A DNA stretch of 6,783 nt from Methanothrix sp. (GTDB taxonomy: Archaea > Halobacteriota > Methanosarcinia > Methanotrichales > Methanotrichaceae), in the NCBI GenBank assembly GCA_003162615.1, contig PMNG01000141.1:1-6783 (forward strand), in the 5' to 3' direction. How positions within the stretch are numbered: the stretch's first letter is position 1; each line of letters begins with the position of its first letter. The position numbers and the translations under genes are program-made. Below are positions 1 through 4,259 of this stretch, in pieces. Below the pieces are notes generated by a model. That model saw only the letters and a list, made by a program, of their open reading frames with translations, was not told the origin of the DNA and ran no database searches.

Positions 1-55
1 GGACATTCAGTCCCAACTCCAGAACTAACAAATACTGGAGCGTTGGGATATCCAT
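1..55 (-). CDS. Unidentified partial protein, N-terminus only
   Basis: Only the first 18 codons are in the window, starting at the ATG at 55-53 and running off the left edge. The visible residues, MDIPTLQYLLVLELGLNV, are leucine-rich and could be a helix. No family can be named. The ATG lies 6 nt after the stop of a 7-codon mini-ORF (62-85) in the same frame. Either this gene starts here by reinitiation, or the true start is the ATG at 85-83 and the TAA at 62-64 is a nonsense mutation. It follows the 108-codon gene on the same strand and is probably in the same operon. The call rests on strand continuity, the well-formed ribosome binding site just upstream and plausible amino-acid composition. 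Confidence 0.35.
   Translation of the reverse strand, partial: MDIPTLQYLLVLELGLNV
12..47. repeat. Imperfect inverted repeat, potential hairpin
   Basis: The arm CCCAACTCCAG (12-22) pairs with CTGGAG plus TTGGG (35-47), with a 2-nt CG bulge and a 12-nt loop. It lies inside the partial minus-strand coding region, so it could be a coincidence of repeated Leu/Glu codons. No function is claimed. Confidence 0.35.
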
Positions 56-61
56 TCGAAC

Positions 62-85
62 TTAATCAGCTGCTATTTCTCTCAT
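62..85 (-). CDS. Seven-codon mini-ORF with strong ribosome binding site
   Basis: The ORF encodes MREIAAD and ends with TAA. It is preceded by GAGGTGA (minus strand, positions 96-90), a match to the archaeal anti-16S consensus, 4 nt before the ATG. The same frame continues after the stop into the partial gene at 1-55, whose ATG is two codons downstream of the TAA. It may be a true leader peptide that sets up reinitiation, or the original 5' end of the downstream gene broken by a nonsense mutation. The ribosome binding site is seen directly; the role is inference. Confidence 0.35.
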   Translation of the reverse strand: MREIAAD

Positions 86-99
86 ATATTCACCTCGCT

Positions 100-113
100 A
101 ACAGATATCTGTT
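100..113. repeat. 14-bp perfect palindrome between two genes
   Basis: AACAGATATCTGTT is self-complementary. It lies between the stop codon of the 108-codon gene (118-120) and the ribosome binding site of the next ORF (90-96). It could be a small operator or a short hairpin in the polycistronic message. It has no T-run, so it does not look like a terminator. About 0.4 palindromes of this length are expected by chance in this window. Confidence 0.3.
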
Positions 114-117
114 CATT

Positions 118-444
118 TCACGAAGGTCCTGCAATCATAGAGGCAGTCTCTTGGCCTCGAATATCCATCCTCAGATGCTCACTCGCATTCCAAGATATGG
201 GGAGATCTTGTTTATCCTGAGGCAGCTCAATGACCAAATATTCCTTGCCTACGATATCCGTGGCCAGTACGGCTATACTGTGGCCCAATAGAGGGGTTAG
301 AACATCTTTTAGCTTAATAGGCAATACAATAACATGCTCGCCTATTTCAGCTAAGAGTTCCCCTTCTCGCTCTTCAAGCCGAATGAATGGCCCGAGGACT
401 TCCATCCAAGGGACTAATACAGTTACTTTCGATTTCGGTATCAT
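118..444 (-). CDS. Hypothetical protein, 108 residues, unidentified family
   Basis: I do not recognise this protein. It is small, acidic and rich in alternating hydrophobic residues (around 7-15, 35-45 and 55-75), which suggests a small beta-barrel or beta-rich domain. It has no transmembrane segment or signal peptide and no obvious catalytic motif. The start is well supported: AAGGAGGATGA lies on the minus strand 4 nt upstream of the ATG at 444-442. It follows the interrupted gene at 448-654 with only 3 nt between them, so the two form one transcription unit driven from the TATA box near 682-688. The unit runs divergently from the winged-helix regulator at 770-1477 and may be controlled by it. 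An overlapping plus-strand reading frame (230-739) is rejected as a shadow because it lacks a ribosome binding site. Confidence 0.65.
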   Translation of the reverse strand: MIPKSKVTVLVPWMEVLGPFIRLEEREGELLAEIGEHVIVLPIKLKDVLTPLLGHSIAVLATDIVGKEYLVIELPQDKQDLPISWNASEHLRMDIRGQETASMIAGPS

Positions 445-447
445 TTA

Positions 448-654
448 TCATCCTCCTTTTCCTCTACTTATCTCGGAGAACGCCATGCCAGCGATCTCCT
501 CTTCCGATGCCACCTGGATGAAATCCAGGCCAGTCCAAAATGCGATTATTATATCGGAACGAACCCGATATCATGACTCCTCTTGGGAGCCAAACCCGCC
601 GCACTTTGGCATACCCCCTCTTACGATTATTGATATATATGCTTTTTCTTCCAT
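448..654 (-). pseudogene. 68-codon ORF interrupted by an in-frame TGA
   Basis: From the ATG at 654-652 the frame reads 27 codons (MEEKAYISIIVRGG then MPKCGGFGSQEES), meets TGA at 573-571, and continues for 40 codons of protein-like sequence including IIIAFWTGLDFIQVASEEE. It ends with TGA at 450-448. The downstream part has no ATG before its internal methionine and so could not be expressed alone. A TATA box centred about 31 bp upstream of the ATG suggests a nearly leaderless transcript starting about 5 nt before it. The terminal TGA is followed by TAA and then the ATG of the 108-codon gene. The simplest reading is a nonsense mutation (for example an Arg CGA to TGA). Readthrough or a sequencing error cannot be excluded. 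The family is unknown. I infer it is the first gene of the minus-strand operon. Confidence 0.5.
551..571. repeat. Inverted repeat ATATCGG-N7-CCGATAT
   Basis: Perfect 7-bp arms (551-557 and 565-571) are separated by 7 bp. They lie inside the interrupted minus-strand gene. The same heptamer forms the palindrome at 748-757 next to the regulator start and occurs singly at 1515-1521. A shared half-site makes an operator for the neighbouring winged-helix protein plausible. Confidence 0.4.
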
Positions 655-681
655 AAATAGCAGTGTATACAATTACCCCGG

Positions 682-688
682 ATATATA
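682..688 (-). promoter_or_regulatory. TATA box of the minus-strand operon
   Basis: The minus strand reads AGTATATATCC here. The centre (about 685) is roughly 31 bp from the ATG at 654. With archaeal spacing of about 26 bp this predicts initiation near 659 and a leader of only about 5 nt, matching the lack of a Shine-Dalgarno sequence at that ATG. Confidence 0.45.
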
Positions 689-747
689 CTGACTCCGGAT
701 ATGCTAAATTCGTTTTCCTTTGCACTAAATGATCGATAGATCTAAAT

Positions 748-757
748 CCGATATCGG
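748..757. promoter_or_regulatory. Candidate operator palindrome CCGATATCGG
   Basis: This 10-bp perfect palindrome lies 12 bp upstream of the regulator ATG at 770, in the divergent intergenic region. It overlaps where the core promoter or start of a leaderless regulator transcript would be; a weak TATA-like TCTAAAT lies at 741-747. Autoregulation is inferred from its position and from recurrence of the half-site at 551-571 and 1515-1521. Confidence 0.4.
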
Positions 758-769
758 TAATTGTCTTGC

Positions 770-1477
770 ATGGAATATTGGCATGAAATCGTTTCGAAAT
801 ATGACGACATTAAGAGCCTTTATCGAATGACGAAGAATACTGGTGACTATTCCCAATCTTCGGTTATTATCCTCCTAATTTACCTAACATTTGGGAGTGA
901 CTATCGCTATAATATAATGAAATTCTTTAAAGAACCCTACAGACCAATTGATCCTAATATAATAATACCGTATAGCAGGAACCTGAATACCCCAAAAATT
1001 TACATTTTGCTCAAGAGGATGGAAGAAGATGAACTCGTAACTGTCACCGAGAAGGAAGGATCAATTAATCCTCAAAAATTTTACTCGATAAATCCGCAGA
1101 TTGTCCAATCGCCTATTAAGGGTGGAGGTTACATTAAGGGCGATGGATCGACTTTTGAAATTCCTCTGGAAATGATAGAAAGATTCTTGCCTTGGCGGGA
1201 CTTGGAGTGGGAAGAGCATAAAGATTTATCTGGCAGAGATAGATTCTTCAGCCACGTGGTTTACCCGAATACGATTGACTTCTTTTTTTTTATAGAAATC
1301 CTTGGCTTAATGGCCAAACACCAAAACTGGGATATTGAAAGCAACCGAGGCAGATTAGTTGAACCTTGTCCTTTTGAAAAACTACTTAAAGAGTACTATG
1401 ACGAAATTGACGATTATGATTATAACATGGGAAAGCGTCCTCGAGACTATTTCAACCCATTCAGGAAAAAGACGTAA
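770..1477 (+). CDS. PadR-like winged-helix transcriptional regulator
   Basis: The 235-residue protein is probably a DNA-binding regulator. Residues about 30-112 resemble a PadR-type winged helix: a hydrophobic first helix (SVIILLIYLTFGS), a region with Tyr/Pro-rich insertions, a likely recognition helix (NTPKIYILLKRMEEDELV, 73-90), then a charged wing (TVTEKEGS..KFYSI). Residues 113-235 form an unidentified C-terminal domain with acidic and aromatic stretches (EYYDEIDDYDYN) and a basic tail (FRKKT), perhaps for ligand sensing or dimerisation. I chose ATG 770 over an in-frame TTG at 761. There is no Shine-Dalgarno sequence, so leaderless initiation is possible. A nine-T run (1283-1291) encodes FFFF and could be prone to slippage. 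The gene is AT-rich compared with the right half of the window and lies divergent from a small operon it may control. PadR similarity is by eye only. Confidence 0.7.
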   Translation: MEYWHEIVSKYDDIKSLYRMTKNTGDYSQSSVIILLIYLTFGSDYRYNIMKFFKEPYRPIDPNIIIPYSRNLNTPKIYILLKRMEEDELVTVTEKEGSINPQKFYSINPQIVQSPIKGGGYIKGDGSTFEIPLEMIERFLPWRDLEWEEHKDLSGRDRFFSHVVYPNTIDFFFFIEILGLMAKHQNWDIESNRGRLVEPCPFEKLLKEYYDEIDDYDYNMGKRPRDYFNPFRKKT

Positions 1478-1489
1478 GAATGATCCCAG

Positions 1490-1495
1490 TTTTTT
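1490..1495 (+). terminator. T-run terminator of the regulator gene
   Basis: Six consecutive T residues lie 12 nt after the regulator's TAA, in CCAGTTTTTTCC. Archaeal RNA polymerase commonly terminates at such T-runs without a hairpin. The convergent recombinase gene ends downstream at 1581. Confidence 0.45.
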
Positions 1496-1527
1496 CCAGA
1501 TATAACTAATATGGATATCGGATGGTG

Positions 1528-1550
1528 TTGTGATGCATGCTGCATGACAA
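1528..1550. repeat. 23-bp near-perfect inverted repeat between convergent genes
   Basis: TTGT-g-ATGCA (1528-1537) and TGCAT-g-ACAA (1541-1550) pair at 9 of 10 positions around a TGC centre. It lies about 30 bp past the recombinase stop and 50 bp past the regulator stop. It could be a two-way transcription stop, or a recombinase core site, since core arms flank a short spacer in this family. The 3-bp centre is short for a crossover region, so the hairpin reading is slightly preferred. Confidence 0.45.
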
Positions 1551-1580
1551 GAGGCCAGACAATATGGCAAGACTCTATGA

Positions 1581-2507
1581 TCAGATCCCCAACTGAGGTA
1601 TATGTGCTAGATAACTCTCCTTCAGCTCTTTCTTGTCGATGTGATTGTAGATATCGATGGCCTCACGTCGCGCATCGCCTCTGAGTTCTTTCACGAAATC
1701 CCTGGGCATGCCGGAACGTATCAGATATGTGGTGAACCAATGGCGGCAGCAATGTGGTGTGAAGTGGTCCTCAAGTCTGCTCGAATTAGGATCGTGGAGG
1801 GCAACACGCTCGGCTGCTTTGGTCACTACATTGACAACACCTTGGCGGGCCAACCTCATGCCTTCGCTACTGATGAATAGAGCTTCCTGATCATCCTTCT
1901 TTATGCGTCTCTTCTCTCGCGATTTCATCCATCTGTCGAGAGCTACGGCGGTTTCCTGGTCGAAATATAGCTCGCGATTGGTACGCTTTGCCGTGCGTTT
2001 GAGGGTGAAGGCCAGATTGTCAAGGTCGATATCATCAAGGTCCAGTGTTATCAATTCATTCCGCCGTATGCCCGTCTTAAGTAGCAGCAGCAGTATAGCT
2101 CGGTCCCTGCTATCAATTGTTGCCTGGACCATATTGGCAGCTTGCTCAATTGAGATAATCTTTCGAGTTTGGCAGTCAGGCTTACATTGTCTCAGATATT
2201 TCTTTTGTATGGCTTTGATAGGGTTCTTCTGGACAGTCCCTTGTTCTTCTAAGTAATCATACCAGACAGCCAGGCAAGAGAAGGTACGGTCCAAAGATCT
2301 CTTGCTAAGCTTCCTAGAACGAAGCTCTCCTAGATAGGCCACAAGATCCACGTAGTTGCCTTGCAGAGGATCTTTGCCATTCGCCTCAGCCCATGTAGCA
2401 TATCTCCGCACAGAACCAATGATTGTATCCTTGCTTGTCTTAGCGAGCCCTCGTAGATCAAGATCTCGGGCGAATGGCGCAATTGAGTAAGACTCCACAA
2501 AATTCAT
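1581..2507 (-). CDS. Tyrosine recombinase/integrase (XerC/D-like, archaeal type)
   Basis: The 308-residue enzyme has an N-terminal SAM-like, core-binding domain (about 1-105) and a catalytic domain (about 115-308). With ATG 2507 as residue 1, visible catalytic positions are Arg148 (TGIRRNEL), Lys170 or Lys174 in the beta-hairpin (KRTAKRTNRELYF), His252 and Arg255 (HCCRHW) and nucleophile Tyr287 (DIYNHI). The usual LGH box before the tyrosine reads RGD (276-278), so Asp replaces the His/Trp. I believe this is typical of an archaeal subgroup. ATG 2507 is preferred over an upstream TTG at 2522: its ATGA overlaps the TGA of the preceding gene, and GGAAGTG lies 6 nt upstream (2520-2514). The family cuts and rejoins DNA through a 3'-phosphotyrosine intermediate. 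Translational coupling to the RHH protein suggests that the two work together on an integrated element. Confidence 0.9.
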   Translation of the reverse strand: MNFVESYSIAPFARDLDLRGLAKTSKDTIIGSVRRYATWAEANGKDPLQGNYVDLVAYLGELRSRKLSKRSLDRTFSCLAVWYDYLEEQGTVQKNPIKAIQKKYLRQCKPDCQTRKIISIEQAANMVQATIDSRDRAILLLLLKTGIRRNELITLDLDDIDLDNLAFTLKRTAKRTNRELYFDQETAVALDRWMKSREKRRIKKDDQEALFISSEGMRLARQGVVNVVTKAAERVALHDPNSSRLEDHFTPHCCRHWFTTYLIRSGMPRDFVKELRGDARREAIDIYNHIDKKELKESYLAHIPQLGI

Positions 2508-3010
2508 CCAACCCACTTCCAACCCCTTACGCCTTCCGTTACTAGGCCGAAGTCCTGCAACATCTGAAGCTGGTGTGTTGTGATCTGGATGGCTTCGAAG
2601 TCATTGGGACTTACATCCAGCTCTTTGAGGAGTTCACGGCTCGACCATGTACCGCCGCTCTTCAAAGTATCAACTATCTTTTCATTGAGTTGGATCATTC
2701 CCTTAGGGACTGGCAGCAATAGAGCTTCGTGCCTTAGCTTGAACATTTCCGTTTTTTGCCGTTCCAATTCTGTTGTTGCGTTCTCAAGTTCTTTCCTCAG
2801 GGATCTATTCTGATCACGTAGGGCCTCTTGATGCTTAGCCAGTTCACCGGCAGGAGTGGCATCTTCATCTAGACGAGATTCTACGGTTTCAAAAATCCAC
2901 TTTGAAAGAGGCATCCGTGCGGCTTTGGCGTGCTCTTTCCACCTCTTCAAGAATTCTTCAGAGGGGAAATATATCTCCCATCGCCTGTCATTGTACTTCT
3001 TCAAGGGCAT
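2504..3010 (-). CDS. RHH-coiled-coil-winged-helix DNA-binding protein, recombinase partner
   Basis: I do not recognise a named family, but the 168 residues fall into three parts. Residues 9-48 look like a ribbon-helix-helix DNA-binding domain: strand RRWEIYFP, helix SEEFLKRWKEHAKAA, turn RMP, helix LSKWIFETVESRL. Residues 55-95 are a charged predicted coiled coil (EALRDQNRSLRKELENA onward). Residues 105-168 resemble a winged helix (LNEKIVDTLKSGG, SSRELLKELDVSP, then TTHQLQMLQDFGLVTEGVRGWKW). The start is the ATG at 3010, which has no Shine-Dalgarno but a consensus TATA box about 26 bp upstream. The stop overlaps the recombinase ATG as ATGA, so the two are co-translated. It may be a directionality factor, an autorepressor or an accessory factor of the element. 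Function is inferred from structure and context. Confidence 0.75.
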   Translation of the reverse strand: MPLKKYNDRRWEIYFPSEEFLKRWKEHAKAARMPLSKWIFETVESRLDEDATPAGELAKHQEALRDQNRSLRKELENATTELERQKTEMFKLRHEALLLPVPKGMIQLNEKIVDTLKSGGTWSSRELLKELDVSPNDFEAIQITTHQLQMLQDFGLVTEGVRGWKWVG

Positions 3011-3032
3011 GACATTGATAAAGCTTTTAAGC

Positions 3033-3040
3033 TATATAAA
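3033..3040 (-). promoter_or_regulatory. Consensus archaeal TATA box of the recombinase operon
   Basis: The minus strand reads TTTATATA, an exact match to the archaeal box A consensus, preceded by the purine-rich GGGAATA as a possible BRE. Its centre is 26 bp from the A of the ATG at 3010, predicting transcription starting at or within a base or so of the start codon, a leaderless mRNA. The plus strand also reads TATATAAATA, so weak divergent transcription is conceivable. Confidence 0.65.
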
Positions 3041-3061
3041 TATTCCCGGTATATTAGAGTT

Positions 3062-3550
3062 TTCTCCATTCAGAAGACCATCAAGCTAGGCAGCAGCAGT
3101 GAATGCTTTGCCGGTTCGCAGAGCTCTGCGAATTCTCTGAGCTCGCAGGACAAGGGTCTAGCAGACAATCAGCCTCCTGGATTGGCAGGCCTCAGCATTG
3201 AGCCCAAAGCGATAAATGCATCATCTTCTCACTCAATCAACCTGACGGCCCACATCACTGACGATCAGAGCGGCCTTGCGGAAAGGAGTGGATCGAACTT
3301 GTCGACCGCCTGGTTTGTAAGCCCCTCAGGAAGACAAGTGATAGGTACAGCTTTTGCTCCGGGTAATCTCACCTCGGGAAACAAGCTGGATGGCTTCTAC
3401 AAGAGCTTGATAGTTCTGCCAAAGAACAGCGAGATAGGAACCTGGCGTCTAGACAACCTCACAATCGTCGATGAACAGGGCAACCGAAGGGTTATAGGAC
3501 GAGACCTGATGTTGCGCATGGGATTTCCGGCAGAATTCCTGGTGACCTGA
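3062..3550 (+). pseudogene. 5'-truncated surface-protein fragment with a C-terminal beta-sandwich-like domain
   Basis: The open frame to TGA 3548-3550 encodes a beta-rich module that resembles extracellular repeat domains of methanogen and bacterial surface proteins. Hallmarks are LTAHITDDQSGL, TAWFVSPSGRQVIG, GNKLDGFYKS, LPKNSEIGTWRLDNLTIVDEQGN and the ending MGFPAEFLV. A Ser/Asn-rich linker precedes it. No ATG lies in frame before the domain. The frame happens to stay open back to an ATG at 2930, but that stretch is antisense to the RHH gene and not surface-protein-like, and no signal peptide is present. I therefore read it as a fragment whose 5' part was lost, probably through arrival of the recombinase module. 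An in-frame TTG near 3172 could start a short product but has no ribosome binding site. The domain is recognised by eye only. Confidence 0.6.
3115..3132. repeat. 18-bp perfect palindrome
   Basis: TTCGCAGAGCTCTGCGAA is fully self-complementary. It lies about 75 bp upstream of the recombinase operon TATA box, inside the truncated surface-protein frame, where it would encode SQSSA in the linker. A palindrome of this length is expected about 0.03 times by chance in a window of this size. It may be a regulator or recombinase binding site, but it has no spacer, unlike classical crossover cores. Confidence 0.5.
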
Positions 3551-3551
3551 G

Positions 3552-3965
3552 CTATTCGCCCAAGATCTGGACAACGACTCTTCGATCCCTAGGACCATTA
3601 TCTAACTCCAGGAAGACTATCTGCTGCCATGTTCCCAACATGAGCTGGCCGTTTTGGAAAGGAACCGTTAGGCTGGGACCGATAAGAGATGCCCGGATGT
3701 GGGAGTGGCCGTTGCCGTCTCCCCACTTTTGATCGTGGGCGTACTCATTCTGCTCGGGTGCAATCCTCTCTATAGCAGCTTTGATGTCATCGACCAGTCC
3801 CGGCTCGTGCTCTATGGTGGTTACAGCAGCAGTTGCTCCGGGAACGAATACCACGGCTATACCGGCTTGTAGTCCAGACTCTTGAACTGTAGCGGCAACC
3901 TTTTCCGTTATATCGATGACGTCTCCGATGCGAGTGTCAAACTCCAACCACCTGGTTAAAATCAA
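3552..3965 (-). CDS. yjbQ: YjbQ/UPF0047 family protein
   Basis: The 137-residue length matches the YjbQ family (about 135-140). Recognisable segments are GIAVVFVPGATAAVTTIE (35-52), the His-rich WGDGNGHSHIRASL (81-94) with His87 and His89, and the family signature GQLMLGTWQQIVFLELDNGP (106-125). The protein forms a small beta-rich trimer in known structures. The E. coli member has weak thiamine-phosphate synthase activity, but the physiological role in archaea is not settled, so I infer only family membership. The start is TTG at 3965-3963: GGGAG lies 9 nt upstream, there is an in-frame stop above it, and the family commonly begins close to this point. The gene is soluble and cytosolic by sequence, and converges with the truncated surface gene with a 1-bp gap. 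It is divergent from the CHAT operon and not obviously linked to it. Confidence 0.9.
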   Translation of the reverse strand: MILTRWLEFDTRIGDVIDITEKVAATVQESGLQAGIAVVFVPGATAAVTTIEHEPGLVDDIKAAIERIAPEQNEYAHDQKWGDGNGHSHIRASLIGPSLTVPFQNGQLMLGTWQQIVFLELDNGPRDRRVVVQILGE

Positions 3966-4001
3966 CGCCTAATCTCCCGATGTTATCAAAAATATCCGTA
4001 G

Positions 4002-4021
4002 ATTACAGGATATTACAGGAT
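4002..4021. repeat. Tandem 10-bp repeat ATTACAGGAT x2
   Basis: Two perfect, contiguous copies of ATTACAGGAT (4002-4011, 4012-4021) lie 37 bp upstream of the yjbQ start in the intergenic region shared with the CHAT operon. A 10-bp period places both copies on one face of the helix, as expected for a cooperative protein-binding site. Function is inference. Confidence 0.45.
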
Positions 4022-4027
4022 ATATCC
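4018..4027 (-). promoter_or_regulatory. Candidate yjbQ promoter TATA element
   Basis: The palindrome GGATATATCC contains a TATA core. With archaeal spacing it would start yjbQ transcription near 3997, giving a leader of about 30 nt that includes the GGGAG ribosome binding site. It overlaps the end of the tandem repeat at 4002-4021, so a protein bound there would block it. Confidence 0.35.
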
Positions 4028-4086
4028 TTTGCCAGCCCAGCTTGAATTGGCTAAAGAGGCAGATAGGTTCATAGGATTTGGGAGAC

Positions 4087-4119
4087 AAATATACATGAAA
4101 TTCTAGAACACATGAATTC
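4087..4119 (+). promoter_or_regulatory. Candidate CHAT-operon promoter with near-direct repeats
   Basis: A TATA-like AAATATA (4087-4093) would place initiation near 4116, about 20 nt before the Shine-Dalgarno at 4137-4141. Two near-identical copies of ACATGAA(A)TTC (4093-4103 and 4110-4119) run from the TATA box to the predicted start, separated by the palindrome TTCTAGAA overlap region. A repressor bound there could block the promoter. This is pattern-based only. Confidence 0.35.
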
Positions 4120-4136
4120 CACATCCGAAACGTCTA

Positions 4137-4141
4137 GGAGG
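4137..4141 (+). promoter_or_regulatory. Strong Shine-Dalgarno lacking a standard start codon
   Basis: TAGGAGGAA is an excellent ribosome binding site, yet no ATG, GTG or TTG follows at normal spacing. The codon at the expected place is ATA (4146-4148), in frame with the micro-ORF at 4176-4259. An ATG-to-ATA change or a non-canonical start would explain it. Confidence 0.45.
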
Positions 4142-4175
4142 AACCATAATCCGCCCAGCTTCTATTGCATCGGTG

Positions 4176-4259
4176 ATGTCCAGCCTGAATAGCGAAATAT
4201 CGTTCTGGCTGTCGATCTACCTCAATGCCTCTCTGGCACAAGGTGGTCGGGGTTTATGA
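4176..4259 (+). CDS. Micro-ORF translationally coupled to the CHAT gene
   Basis: From ATG 4176 the frame encodes 27 residues (MSSLNSEISFWLSIYLN then ASLAQGGRGL). Its TGA (4257-4259) overlaps the CHAT ATG (4256-4258) as ATGA, the classical coupling arrangement. The frame is open upstream to a stop at 4113-4115, so translation could also begin at GTG 4173 (28 residues) or at ATA 4146 (37 residues, adding IRPASIASV), just after the strong Shine-Dalgarno at 4137-4141. The ATG at 4176 has only GGTG directly abutting it, which is too close to act as a ribosome binding site. The centre (ISFWLSIYLNASLA) could be a short amphipathic or membrane-touching helix. It may be a leader peptide, a regulatory micro-protein, or a remnant. 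No homology can be claimed. Confidence 0.4.
   Translation: MSSLNSEISFWLSIYLNASLAQGGRGL

Noticed and set aside
571..573. TGA as a selenocysteine codon
   Set aside because: No SECIS-like hairpin was evident and the organism group inferred is not known to me to use selenocysteine; a nonsense mutation is simpler.
230..739. Plus-strand ORF of 169 codons
   Set aside because: It is antisense to two better supported minus-strand ORFs, has no ribosome binding site, and its Ser/Pro/Ile-rich composition is typical of a shadow frame.
1478..1580. tRNA or tRNA fragment as an integration target
   Set aside because: No cloverleaf, T-loop or CCA-like end could be found; only the inverted repeat at 1528-1550 stands out.
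1382..2256. Several ORFs overlapping the regulator and recombinase (1382-1570 minus; 1641-1880, 1657-1890 and 1903-2256 plus)
   Set aside because: They overlap strongly supported genes in other frames and show no initiation signals or recognisable motifs.
2930..3061. Start of the surface-protein frame at ATG 2930
   Set aside because: This stretch is antisense to the RHH domain and crosses its promoter; the sequence is neither a signal peptide nor surface-protein-like.
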